DNA from: Cladorhizidae sp. MBARI D1340-BT2
Lineage: Eukaryota; Porifera; Demospongiae; Poecilosclerida; Cladorhizidae
Reading direction: 5' to 3'
Assembly: GCA_028752905.1 (NCBI GenBank)
Contig: JAQNBH010000013.1
Coordinates: 25,633,739-25,697,738 of the forward strand
Length of the DNA stretch: 64,000 bases
Shown here: positions 33,296 through 44,749 of the stretch, in pieces
How positions within the stretch are numbered: the first letter of the stretch is position 1
Layout: each line of letters starts with the position of its first letter
Notes under the pieces: model-generated
Database searches by the model: none
The model's input: only the letters and a program-made list of their open reading frames with translations
Told to the model about the DNA's origin: nothing
Position numbers and translations under genes: made by a program

Positions 33296-34735
33296 TTTTG
33301 TTTCCTGCTTTAGTTCTTGTCAATGGCCCAACCATATCAATAACTACCTTGGCAAAAGGCTTTGCCATGATCGGAAGAGGGATCAGTGGTACCTTCCTGC
33401 TGGGTCTTCTTGCAGCCTTCTGAAATTGTGGGCACAATTTGCATCCCTCACTGACATCTCTAGCGAGTGTAAGCCAATAGAAGTGTTGGAGTAAGCGGTG
33501 CTTAGTGCGTTAGAAACCCAGGTGCCCTGCCATTGGTACAGTGTGAGCCACTTGGATGGCTGTTATCCTTCTTGCTTGTGGTAGAAGTAACTGCAGAGCA
33601 TCGTTCTGTAACTGGTTGGTACAGTGTCGATATAAGACTCCATCTTGGTAGACAGAGCTGGTATCTCCCCTCCCTGCTTCTTGTCTAGCTGACTGCAGAG
33701 TCGGGTATTGCTGCTGTTCTTGGATGGGTTTGTTTACATCCGTGTATGCATGCAACGGGTCAAAAGCATCACTGTTTGATGAGTCAGCATCCTCATGGCT
33801 GTGTTATCACCTACATCAGCCTGCTGAGGGTTTACTCGTCTGTGAGCTTCTTGCATCTTCTGAGATCGAGGCATCTTGCACTTGTGCTTGGTTGGAACTA
33901 TCATATCAGTATCAAGTCCAACAAACTGGTGCCAGGGAATGATAATTGCATCTGACTGAGCAGATGCTTGGTCGTCATCAGCTACCTCCTGTTCCTTGAC
34001 TATTTCCTTCCTTGTCTACACCGAGCAGATAGGAACTTCTATCTTGCTCCTTTCAACCACCAAGGCTTGAGTAGCTGTTTTATGAAGGAAATGTCTTGAC
34101 CCAACAATGCATCCGTGCCCATGTCAATAGTAACAGCAACTGTAATGTCAGCTAGAGTTCCATCTATGTCTACGCTGACTTCTGCCAAGTCGAATTCTAC
34201 TTGTGGGCCCTTATCCCTTACCAGGGAGATATTTTCTCCTGTCAATATTTCATTGAAGATAGCAGAGCGAGAGATGAGTTAGTGTGATGCAGCTGTGTAG
34301 AGTTAGAACTGGGCATCGGCTCCATTGAGTTTGCCTTGTGGATGAGTTATTCGTCACTATGCTTGCATACTGTCTCACAAGCAAAGACAGTTTTCTTGGG
34401 ACTATGAGCTGCTATGTGTACCCAGTCTTTGCATCCCAAACAAAAGGGTCCCTTATCCTTAACATATTTTGCCAGATTTTGCTTGCCTCCATTGTCGGAA
34501 AGGTATTTGCTGGTTGGTCATGTAGGAGGGGCTGCCTTTGCCAGTGTCTCTGCCGCCGGGTTTGTCAACTTCTGAGGGCATGGAGTATCTTCAGCCTCCT
34601 CACCTAGGCAATATAACATTCTGCTGACCTGTCTTATCTCTGCTATATCTGCCAGTCCTGATGCACTTCTGTGCTGCTCAAACCTCCTTCTCCATTTGCC
34701 CAGCCATCTGGGCATTTGAAGTCAAAAGGTCCTGG
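33296..34735 (-). pseudogene. Gypsy gag-protease-integrase remnant, RT missing
   Basis: On the minus strand from 34715, a gag piece reads QVSRMLYCLGEEAEDTP. 34245-34039 resembles an aspartic-protease region (FDLAEVSVDIDG, then MGTDALLGQDI). 33755-33510 is a pre-integrase region with VAHTVPMAGHLGF. 33480-33304 reads HFYWLTLARDVSEG, CKLCPQFQKAARRPS and KVVIDMVGPLTRTKAGNK, covering the integrase zinc finger and core start. The reverse transcriptase and RNase H are absent between protease and integrase, so this is a deletion derivative. It is duplicated in part at 56208-59636. Confidence 0.7.
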
Positions 34736-35813
34736 TGGTGATAGTTGAAGATTCATCCCACTTTGTACTGATTGGTCAGCTAGCTACTTTACCTTCTGAA
34801 CAGCAGCTCGAGGTGGTTTGCAAACCTTTATTTAATTAATTTACAACCATAAGAATGTTCAGGAAACCATATAACCACTAAGTATGAATATAGAAGTTGC
34901 TATAGCAATCCCCACAACTGAATACCTAATTTATTTGGGGTCAGCCTTAACTCTTGTCTATCTAATACCAAGTGAATGTTATTTTCCATCAAGTTATAAG
35001 GAAGTGTGCAATGACAGTAAATTAACTTTGTAGAACCCTTCAGATCAACTTCTGGGAAAGTATTTAGACAATTTCTATATACTTTTTGTCTAAATACATT
35101 TGAGCGTTGATAATATCCACCAGTGTCATTGCACAGATCTCAATCAGTTAGTAAGTTATTCAGTTATTAATTGTAAATTAATTAAAATTAATTAAATAAA
35201 TAATTAATAATAAATAAAAAAATTTTTAAAAAAATAAAAAAATTAAAATTAAAGCAAACAAGAGAAAATAAGAACAGTAAAACAATAGTCCAAAGTCCAA
35301 CTATTATAGTCCATCAATGTTTAGTACTTGAAGAAACAGTCTCAGTCCATGGTGACACAGAGAGGTACTTGCAACTGCCTGCCTGCACTCAAAATAAGTT
35401 AAGTGGCAATTCAATCTCCTTCCAACTGCCAAGCAGACGACACCTCCGGTTCTTCAACATTACTTAACCGAGTGACCTAGGTCAAAGGTTAGCCTGTCCA
35501 GTCACTCATGGTCGACTGACCGAGGATAACCATTAGAGCTGAAGCAATTCCCTAGAAAGCTCCAAATGAAATTCCAGGAAATGTCAGTGACAATGGATAT
35601 GGCAATTTAGCATGTAGCTGTTGAGGATTCTTGACGATATTAGAAAAGATTCTTTGTCACCACTTCTTGCACCTAACCTGACAACTGGTCTCGGTGGTCT
35701 ATAGAGCATACATATTTATGGTAATCAAACAGGGCATGAATCAATCTGAGTGTATCAAGCCTGCATCTCTATACAGTTGAAACAGGAGTTGCCAGGTCAT
35801 AAGTGGTGCTGCA
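34736..35813. other. AT-rich non-coding stretch
   Basis: TTAATTAA-type runs at about 35160-35260; no gene. This 1.1-kb interval is absent from the duplicate locus, where 59636 joins directly to the sequence matching 35785. Confidence 0.5.
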
Positions 35814-37586
35814 TGTGCTAATTAACCATTATACTAACTGTTAATTAGATAGCTCTAGAATGTTCTCTGGACACTGGGTGTTCGTGATGATCATGGCCTA
35901 ATCGAATAGCCTACATGGTGGCAGCAGTGAGCGTCTAAGAAAAAATGTCACAAATACAAATTCAACCCCCCCCAGAAGCATTTAACTTCCGGAATCCAGA
36001 TGACTGGAGTCGATGAAATTGCAGGTTCAAACAATTTCAGATAGTATCCGGACTAGATCAAAACCCACAACCTAAGCAAGTCAGTACCTGCCTGGGAGAA
36101 GAGTCAGAAGCAGTGCTTTCCTCTACGAATGTTAGGGAGGAAGAGAGAGACCCATACCTCACCTTGGATAAAGCCAAGAAAATGATTTGCCGTTTTAGAG
36201 CAACGGCGAGTTTTGCAAGAAAATGATGGGAGGTGAGATCAGACATGGAAGCATTAGGAAACCCATTGAAGGACGAAAGAGTTCTTACTCCACAAGGGAG
36301 TGCCATCAAGCACAGAAACAGTGTACAAGATGTGGCAAAGGTCAACACCTTGGGGGAAATGCCCAGAAAGAGCAGCTATTTGCCATCAATGCAGAAAGGG
36401 TCACTACAGCAACATGTGCCTGTCCAGGACAGAGGCTGAGGTATTTAGCAAGAGCTACATTCATGTGGACTCAGCATTCCTCGGCACAATTTCAGCAAGC
36501 CATGAAACTTCATGGAAAGTGAAGGTACAACTGTCCAAACAGATGACTGAGTCCAAGCTTGATACTGGGGTGGAAGTCACAGCCATATCAGAGACAACCT
36601 TCCAGGAGCTTGGGAAGAAGTTGCTAACTGAAGCCGACAAAAAACTGTTTGGCCTACTACCCTAAAAGTTCTGGGGCAGTTCCAAGAGAAAGTTACATCT
36701 GACCTATTCTACCTGAAAGGAGCCAACTACATCACTGTACTAGACCATTTCTCGAGATATCCAGAGGTCATAAAACAGAGATCAACAACTTCTACTGGGA
36801 TCATTGATGCCTTGAAGTCAGCGTTTTCAAGACATGAGACAATGAGTGATAATTGGCCCCAGCACTCATCTGAAGAGTTTGCTTCCTTTGCTGCAGAGCA
36901 CAAGCACAATTTTAAACACGTGAATAACAGCCCACACTTCATGAGAAGCAACTGAAAGGACAGTACAAACCATGAGGGACATCCTCAAACAGTCGTGCAA
37001 CCCATATCTGGATATCCTCACCTACAGATCCACTACCCTACCCTGGTACAATCTCTCACCAGGGGAGCTACTAATGGGAAGAAAGATTCGTACAAACCTA
37101 CCACAAGTACAGGAACAGCTCAAACCAAATTAGCAGAATTCAACAAAGATTCGGAGTTCAAGAAGAAACAGAAGCTCTCATTCGACCAACGGCATCGTAC
37201 TCGCACACTTCTCATAATACAAGATGATCAGATGTGTGGATCTTCTGACTGCAAGGATTCAGTACCAGAGAGAATGACAGGACAAGCCAGCACCCCTCGT
37301 TTGTACATGGTCAGTACTCAGTGGTGAAGTCCAGCGAAACAGGATCCATCTCAACATCATAGCCGACACCCCGAACCTAACGACCAGATATGACCAACCT
37401 GGTATATCGCAAAGAATCATGACAAGAACCCGGAAAGGAACGGCCATCAAGGCTCTGGACTGATGACTCTGACAGAATTCCAAGAAAGGGAGGTGTGGCA
37501 TGTGCTAATTACCTATTAATTTTTAATTAGATAACACAGAACACTGAGTGTTTGTGATGATCATGACCTAATCAAGTAATCCTATA
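35814..37586 (+). mobile_element. RT-less Gypsy derivative with ~100-bp LTRs
   Basis: The 5' LTR-like 35814-35915 (TGTGCTAATTAACC ... CCTACA) is followed at once by TGGTGGCAGCAGTGAGC, a tRNA-type primer-binding site. The 3' LTR-like 37501-37586 (TGTGCTAATTACC ... CCTATA) follows the purine tract AAGAAAGGGAGG. Between them lie gag (QPPPEAFNFRNPDDWSR), two CCHC knuckles (CTRCGKGQHLGG; CHQCRKGHYSNMC), a DTG protease start (SKLDTGVEVTAISETTF) and then integrase core (GANYITVLDHFSRYPEVIKQ). RT, RNase H and the integrase zinc finger are missing. Multiple frameshifts exist. The second copy is 59674-61442. Confidence 0.75.
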
Positions 37587-37986
37587 GTTATAACAGTTTT
37601 GTCTACCCACACAGCAGCTAAAAGAGGACCACATAATTTGTAATCACCGTGGCCTCTGCTATAAAAGCCGTAGGAGAGAGAGAGAACAAGTAATAGAGAA
37701 ATGCAAAATTTCGTTGGAGTAATAGTGCGAGAGTTAGTGGGTGAGTTTTCATGCATCAGAAGCTAGGCTACACATGAAGTAGGTCCTCGGCACCACCAGA
37801 GAACAAGTGATGAACACTGAAGGTCCTGGAGATCACCCAAACTTGACTTTCGGTTCCACTCAAACTTGTTTTTTTTGTTTCAACCAAACATGAAACCAAA
37901 AATCATGGAGAGCACAGACTCTTGTCCTGGTGACTTCTTTTGTTAATTTTTGCAACATCCGGCTCCATGGGTCAGTTCTAACCAGT
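37587..37986. other. Non-coding stretch
   Basis: Homology to the duplicate locus ends at about 37660. Nothing else is recognisable. Confidence 0.4.
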
Positions 37987-38365
37987 TTACTTTCCCCTCT
38001 CTCTCTCTTCAGCCAAGGATACTACTGCCCCTGCTTCCATGGAGACATTAACAATGTACGAGGGAGCAAAGGTGTCTACACAAGTAACATGCCATACCAG
38101 CAACTTCTCGAACTCCCAAGGAACAACAGTGACGCCATTTGGGTGATTTCCATTGCATCTGTAAAATTCAAGTTTCAAGGTATCTTTGCAGAACAGAAAG
38201 CCTTGTGTAAGATGCTGTTTATGGTAGCATGGAGAAAATGGCGACCCACACTGTGGGTGCAGCTGAGCCCATAGATAGCAAACTGATATTCACTGTGCCC
38301 CCACAATGCTGGCATACATGTGGTCTACACAAGGGAGAGCTTAGTCAAAGGCCTACAGCAATACC
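37987..38365 (-). pseudogene. LINE C-terminal fragment (downstream part)
   Basis: The minus strand gives GIAVGL, SSPLCRPHVCQHCGGT, NPNGVTVVPWEFEKLLVWHV and TCVDTFAPSYIVNVSMEAGA, then VVSLAEERERGKY. This is the characteristic end of a LINE polyprotein family (CxPHxCxxCG ... DxTCVDTFAPSH ... AEERKRxKY). It is frameshifted. The matching upstream part lies at 41801-42008, beyond a hAT insertion. Confidence 0.65.
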
Positions 38366-38410
38366 CAGGGGTGGATCCAGGAATTTTAGATTGGGGGGGT
38401 TGATGAACTA

Positions 38411-38680
38411 CTCACGGCCATAGCCACGGGGGTTTCCATGTTGCCCGGAAATCCTTTCTTTCCTGAATCATGATCAGATCGTTAATCATTTTGCAAGAGA
38501 GCACCGTCCTGCATTTCTCTTGGCAATTATATAACAAGACATATCATCATCAACATTATTATAACAAGAAATGTAAAATTGAACATGGTATCCTTTAAAA
38601 AGAATTGTGAGTAATAGTGCAAGTGCTCAGGAAACCCCCTTACTTATTCCGGGCTATGGTCCTGGCTGCCTGCCTACTAA
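38411..38680. mobile_element. Possible MITE nested in hAT element 1
   Basis: CGGCCATAGCCACGGGGGTT plus TCC near 38413 is approximately inverted at about 38629-38660 (GGAAACCCCC ... GGGCTATGGTCCTGG). CTACT flanks both sides. Just after it a second hAT-like terminus, CCGGGGTGGATCCAAGAATT (about 38695), precedes a G-rich tract (38728-38768). The left end of the hAT is therefore composite. Confidence 0.4.
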
Positions 38681-38879
38681 CAACCTAAGGAAGATGCCGG
38701 GGTGGATCCAAGAATTTTAGAAAGGTACAGGGGGGGGGAGGGGGGGGGGGGGGGGGGGTGGGGGTGCAGGGGTGGAGAACTAGCCCATGCACACTGTGTA
38801 ATGAATAAGAATATTTATCAGCTTAAAAGAACAGCAACTAAAGATAAACAGGAAACTATTTTCAGTCAATAAATAGTGA

Positions 38880-40404
38880 AGCTTGAAAGAGCCTTCTCGG
38901 GTGACACTGCACAAAAGCATGGCAGATATCATCAACTGACACTCTCACTCCATAGTTCATGGCTCTTACAGCAAGATCAGAAAAGTGTTGTTCAGTCAAA
39001 GTCGACCTTGTATATGTCTTTATCCTCCTGAGCAAACTAAATGATCGTTCTGCTTCAGCACTGGTGATAGGCAGAGTGCAAGCAATGACTAGTAAGCAAT
39101 GAATGTTTGGGAAAGTATCAGAGTCACAAGAGCTAGGGGAAGATTGTTGGGGGTGGTAGCCTCATCTTTGTATCGCTTATGCTCCCACAATGATTGCCAT
39201 CTTCTTAGTTCACTTTTGAGAGACAAGGAACATGGAAGATCTTGTTCCCAGTACAGAAGGTCATCAGATGATCTATATGTTGTGATAGTTGAACACTCGG
39301 ATTGCAGTTGAGCACTGAAGGCACAAGGCACAAAAGCATATGACTTTGTTTCCCCTCACCTTGAAATCTTTCCTCCAACCGGTTAATGAATGAATCCAGC
39401 ACTGGTATAGCAATGACTCTCTTGTAATGCTCTTTTGCTGATTGACTTGGAGTGTTGCTTCGATTCCGTTGAATGCTTGTCTTTCTTGGAACACTCTCAC
39501 TCACACTAATTGACTCAGCCAGTTCAAGTACCTCACAATACCACAAGCTAAAAACGGTGTCAATAGTCTTTCTGAGGGTTTTCAAGCATTCAATAGCTTC
39601 AGTAACTTTTCATATATATCTTGATCCTGCTTCTGAAGTTTTGAAGCAAGTATTTTTACTTCATCAAGAACATTCTTGGTGATTATAAAAACAGCAAGAG
39701 TTTGAAGAGAGAGCAGCTTTCCGACCTTGTGCTTTCACTCTTGTCTCAGTATCCCAATTCCAGCTCCCATCTGATGAGCCTAAATTTGGGTAATCAGTAG
39801 GACACAAAATGGCATCTAAGAAAGTGATAAGTGGCTCATACATTTCAAGAAACACTTCAAAGCATGTACGTTTCTCCACCCATCTTGTCTTACACATTCC
39901 TGGAAGCTTTCTTGCTTTTGAAGAAGGCAAAAATTCATTGACTGTAAGTTCAAAAAGGTTTTGTCTCTTAGGGCTGTGAGCTAAAAAGAGGTGTGCTTCA
40001 TTTATAACTAAAATCAAGTTTCTTACTTCCTGAACAAGACATGCTCTGGCAATTGAAAGATTAAGGCAGTGTGAGTAGCAGTGTGTGTACAGAGCTAGTG
40101 GGCTGACCTCCTTGACTTTAGATTGAACTCCTGCAATGCCGGATGACATCACAGATGCTCCATCATAAGCTTTCCCTCTAATTCTACAGGGATCTAAAGA
40201 AACTGAAGGACTAGAAACTGTTTCAAGAATCTTTCTTGAAATGGATAAAGCATTGGCTCGGTCCAAGTAGACAAAGCTAATCAGGCACTCCTTGATATGA
40301 GGATCAGTGGGGGAGGACAGATCAACATACCTGAAGCACACAGAAAGAATCTCTTGATTAGAATGAGGATCTGTGGCTTCATCAGCAATGATGGTGAAAG
40401 GCAA
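38880..40404 (-). pseudogene. hAT element 1 transposase, central and C-terminal parts
   Basis: 40404-39664 reads PFTIIADEATDPHSNQEILS, RGKAYDGASVMSSGIAGVQS and LYTHCYSHCLNLSIARAC. These are the RNase-H-like core of a DUF4371/ZMYM-type hAT transposase. 39585-39205 continues in shifted frames. The dimerisation domain ASAERSFSLLRRIKTYTRST is at about 39060-38985. At least two frameshifts break it. Confidence 0.75.
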
Positions 40405-40554
40405 TTTTTTTCCTCAGAGCTGTTCAGTTATAATTATGCTCTCTAATTTTAGATGCATATATGTGAATAACCTCATTTTGAATGGTCTTGCTGGTATATA
40501 TACTTCGCGTTCCTTTTAGCTGAGAGAAGGTATTTGTGTAGGAGCTTATCTGTC

Positions 40555-41403
40555 TTAGCTTTGAAGTGTGGCTACAAAATTGCCCCTGTTGAGATCTTCA
40601 TCTGAGAAATCCACTCTGTAGTCAGAGTGGCCTCTGAATGGTAGTGCTTGCTTTGCCAAAAACTCTACAGCCAAAACTATCTGCTGGAGAACATGCCTGT
40701 TCTCTTCAGCTTGTTGGTTGCTCTGTTTCAATAGCCTTGTATCTATCCTTTCATCTGGTTGGTTAAAATTTCTGAGAAAAAGGTCTACCCTCTCAGCTGC
40801 ACGGCAATGCATTTGAGTCTGATCATGGCATACAAGTACACCATCCTTGCCAAGTGCTTTTGAGTATGGTTTCTGGTATGGGGACAAAACTAACAAACCA
40901 GAACGATTGCCAACTCCACAAACACTGCCTCTACCCGGCTGCTCTGGAAAAACTATACAATATCTGCAAAGACCACCTGCAAGAACAGTGCTGTATGAAA
41001 GCCAAGGAAATTGTACTAACCATCCAAGCTGGAAGGATACACTCCAGGTTTTTCCTACTTTGGTAACCTGATGTGAATGAAGATGATCAGAAGAAGAAGG
41101 TTTGGAATGATGAGAAAGATATTGCTCATCTGGGATATTATTTGCTAATGACCTAAGCTTATCCCAGTTACCTTGAGCGGCTTCAACTATTGTCCCTAAG
41201 TCCACCTGTCCACTAGTTGACGGAACTACACTGAGTGATGTAGTCATCATATCAATTGTTGCTGAGCATAACTGAGAAACAGTAGTTGGCATTGACAAGG
41301 AAGAGCTCGATGTAGTGGTTGTGACTGTCATTGATGGCGATTGAACAAATGAATCTATATCAGTTAATGCACTAGAGTTACCATCATCAGCAGTCGTTAA
41401 CAC
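40555..41403 (-). pseudogene. hAT element 1 transposase N-terminal part (TTF-type zinc finger)
   Basis: It reads WLSYSTVLAGGLCRYCIVFP (the WLxYS...GxxCxxC TTF finger), KPYSKALGKDGVLVCH and HVLQQIVLAVEFLAKQALPF, then RGH, the start of DUF4371. The frame ends at 40555. Coding resumes as LLHKYLLSAKRNAKYISRTI out of frame before 40404. The 47610-48375 copy is nearly identical with small deletions. Confidence 0.75.
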
Positions 41404-41604
41404 AGGGATATGGGACCCAGGCTCGATTCTACATTAATTAGAAGGCTATTATAAATTGAGCATTCAACTCTTAACCCTTATTGTTCATATACTAGCATCT
41501 TACCTTTTAAAAAAAGTTGTCAGCTGGGTGCAATCCCTGGGTGATGGCCTCTTTCTACTTCAATATTGATGGCAGATGCAAAATGAACTATATAGCTGCA
41601 CAGC

Positions 41605-41725
41605 CACATCTAACAAAGTGTCTATATCTAACAAGTGTCTATATCTAACAAGTGTCTATATCTAACAGGTATCTATATCTAACAAGTGTCTATATCTAAC
41701 AAAGTGTCTATACTAACAAAGAAAC
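41605..41725. repeat. 17-bp subterminal repeats of hAT element 1
   Basis: TAACAAGTGTCTATATC units, about seven copies with minor changes. The equivalent array in copy 2 is 48671-48796. Such subterminal repeats often bind transposase. Confidence 0.8.
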
Positions 41726-41800
41726 TGGAGGTGGAGCTAGTGTTTAGAACGTTATGGGGGGGTTGCAACCCCAGAAATCCCCCCCCTGGATCCACCCCTG

Positions 41801-42008
41801 ATACCTAGGGAGACAATGGAGGGAGAAGATAGCCAAGTTCCCTACTGTCTGTCAAGGCGGCAAGAAAACGAGCTCTAGAAAATGGGTCATATGCATTTTC
41901 AAGCAGATTGTCAGAAACCTTAACAATGTTCCAAATCCTCTGATGATGAGACTCAGTAACAGGGAGGGAGGGGAGGAACATGACCCTTGGACCAGTGGAA
42001 GACTGCAT
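41801..42008 (-). pseudogene. LINE fragment (upstream part), split by hAT element 1
   Basis: The minus strand reads HHQRIWNIVKVSDNLLENAY, then DPFSRARFLAALTDSRELGY and LLPPLSP. This matches the LINE pattern W...LL...DPxxRARLLA...WL...P. It leads into the ATACC duplication at the hAT boundary and continues at 38365. Confidence 0.6.
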
Positions 42009-43273
42009 TATTCAAATTGGGGAGTGATTCCATGGAGATGAGGTGGGAGAATTGGTGAATAAGGACCAAACAGCTGGCATCGGGTGCCAGGATGGCAGAG
42101 AAGGTGGTAGTTGTTTCTCATTGGTTGTTTGTTGCAAGCCTTATTTTGTCATTGTAAAACCTCTGCTGGGTTGATCTATTTAAAGGAGGTATGGCAGGAA
42201 GTTATTTAGTTGATCTCACTTTTTGATTTAGTCAGACTTAGTTATGTTGTGTTGTAGTCACTGATAATTAAATCATCTTTAAGTCGACCTAACTTCTAGT
42301 TTACGCAGATTAGATAGGTAAAATAAATTTCTGCGGAGACCAAAACACAACACATACACACCCAATCATCTAAGAAGTGTGTGGTGCACATTCTTTAAAC
42401 AGCACATTTAGTGGTGTAGCTACATTAAAATGCAACCGTTAGATGTCTGCCTCACTGAATCTAGTATATTTACACTAGAATGAACTGCCTCATCACAATA
42501 GTGAGACAGGGGTCACTCCAAATAGAGGTTGCCACACACACATACCATTATCACAAGCCTTACTTCCCCAAACAACAAATTAGCACATGCACACACCAAT
42601 ATCACGTGGCTCCCCCAAGAAATAGCTACACCCTAGAGAGCTTCATACTCCTGGAAGGTTACTCAACCCAAACCAAAAAGCAAATAACACCTACCCTTTA
42701 GCATAGCTACTTGGGGAGCACAGACAAACACACACTCAACAGGACAAACACAGAATATGCACACATCCATCATGCACAGAGTAGATTATTTATATGCCTA
42801 AAACTCTCCACCTCAACCAATACACATGCCACCCCAAGAGACCCACTGCCACACTCACCACTGACCACACACCATGAGGCTTCCACAAATGTCACTGCCA
42901 GGCAGATTTGGTTAAGGCATACTTCCCCAACCCAGCATGAGTAGTGCTTTCCATCCTGAGGTGGAACTGCTTAAAATTACATATTCCAACAAACCGCCAT
43001 ATTTCAACTTGCTTTTCGACTTCACAACTAGCCATCCCAATGTGTTAAGGATCTATAAGGATCTATTTGTGTAGCATACAGAAGTTGGGCATTTTAAAGA
43101 ACTTGCATGTACAACTTATAATATAAAAATGAAGGCTTGGCAAGATGCTTAGGCCAGCCATACAAAGCTCTGCATTCAGTTCTGGTATTGGAGTCCAACC
43201 CAAAAAATTACAGAGTTCAAATGTTTGTGTAGATGTGAAGTACTAATATAGATGGAATGGGTGGATTATCAAG
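42009..43273. other. Non-coding stretch downstream of GT92
   Basis: H/T/P-rich ORFs at 42480-42944 have repetitive CACA composition and no recognisable domain. No RNA gene was seen. Confidence 0.45.
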
Positions 43274-44491
43274 TTACGCCTTACATCTCTCTTTATTGGT
43301 CCTTATATGGGCGACATAAAGTAATGTTTTATCCTTAACTTGCGTTACGCTGATTGAAGGTAAAAGGTTATTTGATATATGAGCAGTTGATGTCACGACT
43401 CCAGATAACTTTGAAACACTCTTTCCTTCTTCATTCACAATTCCATAGCTTGATTTCAATGTGTTCGTGACGTTACCATCTGTTAACTGGGAAAGTGCTT
43501 CCAGATTTAGTTCACAAGGCAGGTCAATCCACAGTATACGTGCGCACCCTATCGACTTATCATGGAAGATTTCTTTTATGTAATAGTGGATATCCTTTTG
43601 TTGAGGAATCAATGGAATGATGAAGTCATCATAATCCAGCACAAAGGCATAATCAAACACGCCTCGATATCGCATGACGCAGTCCTGAATTTTCAAGGCT
43701 TGAGAGTAATAAAAAACAGTGTCTATGTACTTGTTCCACACTTCCATCACCACAAAGCCACTTCTCAATGCTTTTTCAAGAAATGGATAAATAATTGTTG
43801 CATTGTCAGCAAAACTCTTATCCACGTTCAAGTGCACCCTATCCATACCTAGAGTTTTCTGGTAAATGAGCCACTCATTAAACCGTGAAGGATGATTGAA
43901 CATGCTAGTACACATGACAATGGAATTGTTGCCTCTCGTTGGTGTGGGGTGATTGTCCATGTTGTGGTAAAGAAGAGGATGCTCAGCTTTGACTCGAACT
44001 AAAGCCTCATTTTTTCTTGCCTTGTAGATGACATAAGCAATGCTGCCATTAAAAATTGCACTGTGAGGCAATCCATAACATTTAACCATACCAAAGAAAT
44101 ATGTGATATTAGGTTTATATTTCCATACCCAGTTAATCATTGGGTCTGGAGTGATACGAATTGTCTTTGAATGGTGGCCATTTACCTCACAGTGGGTAAT
44201 GACACCCTTCCTCAATCCATAAGAACTAATCTCTGCCAGGATACACAGCATATCTCTAGCCTTGTTAGCAACTGTTCTGTTATCATAGTAGACCTTGCGT
44301 GGGATGACTTCAGCATCAATGATATATTCATTTGTAGAAATGATGGACGGATACCTTTCATTCAGAGAAGCAACCAGATAGATCTTTGTAAGTTGACTAA
44401 TTACGGAAGATCTATAAATGGCTACCTGTAAGTATGTACAAACTCCCAAAACCAGAACGGCAATTACGTATAATATTCTTCGTTTTCCCAT
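43274..44491 (-). CDS. Glycosyltransferase family 92 (DUF23) protein, 405 aa
   Basis: A type II membrane protein, presumably Golgi: MGKRR, then a single hydrophobic anchor (about residues 6-25) and a lumenal domain with several NxS/T sequons. The GT92 core is clear: SIVMCTSMFNHPSRFNEWLI, YQKTLGMDRVHLNVD, FYYSQALKIQDCVMRYRG and YAFVLDYDDFIIPL. The last, near residue 287, corresponds to the DxDxF-type acidic metal/nucleotide motif of the family. It ends VAHIRTNKERCKA, resembling the family's HYR ending. Characterised GT92 enzymes add galactose to N-glycan core fucose; substrate here is unknown. The frame is complete, with no introns. A second copy, in opposite orientation, starts at 63769. Confidence 0.9.
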   Translation of the reverse strand: MGKRRILYVIAVLVLGVCTYLQVAIYRSSVISQLTKIYLVASLNERYPSIISTNEYIIDAEVIPRKVYYDNRTVANKARDMLCILAEISSYGLRKGVITHCEVNGHHSKTIRITPDPMINWVWKYKPNITYFFGMVKCYGLPHSAIFNGSIAYVIYKARKNEALVRVKAEHPLLYHNMDNHPTPTRGNNSIVMCTSMFNHPSRFNEWLIYQKTLGMDRVHLNVDKSFADNATIIYPFLEKALRSGFVVMEVWNKYIDTVFYYSQALKIQDCVMRYRGVFDYAFVLDYDDFIIPLIPQQKDIHYYIKEIFHDKSIGCARILWIDLPCELNLEALSQLTDGNVTNTLKSSYGIVNEEGKSVSKLSGVVTSTAHISNNLLPSISVTQVKDKTLLYVAHIRTNKERCKA

Positions 44492-44749
44492 AGCAGCAAA
44501 ATTGAATGTTCTAAACGTCCAATATTCTAAACATCCAATATCAAAGATTCGGGAAAGAGAAAGGATGACTCACAAGATGGTTTGGTGTACTTATTGCGAA
44601 GAAACGAGGTTCTGCTCAATATCCCAAGTGGGCTTGGCATACGCCCTACCTATAGCCTGCCTATAGCCTGCCGCCCTCTAACACGTGCACGGGCGAACAC
44701 GACAGTTTTTGTTATTGTTCTTTATTTAGAGGGAGGCCTTGCGGTGGTA
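44492..44749. promoter_or_regulatory. GT92 upstream region, conserved in both arms
   Basis: It contains imperfect direct repeats of TATTGGA(C/T)GTTTAGAA just upstream of the ATG (cleaner in the right arm at 63724-63752). It overlaps a divergent ORF conserved between arms (see 63470-63700). Confidence 0.35.

Larger units (their letters stand above)
38366..41800 (-). mobile_element. hAT element 1, complete ends, ATACC target duplication
   Basis: The left end CAGGGGTGGATCCAGGAATT and right end CCTGGATCCACCCCTG are inverse. Flanking ATACC occurs at 38361-38365 and 41801-41805, a 5-bp target duplication like that of the hAT5 group. The element interrupts a LINE whose halves lie on either side. 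Subterminal 17-bp repeats lie at 41605-41725. It encodes a decayed transposase on the minus strand. A second copy is at 47624-54203. Confidence 0.88.

Noticed and set aside
42480..42944. Two T/H/P-rich plus ORFs downstream of the split LINE
   Set aside because: CACA-rich composition, no domain and no conserved counterpart in the window.
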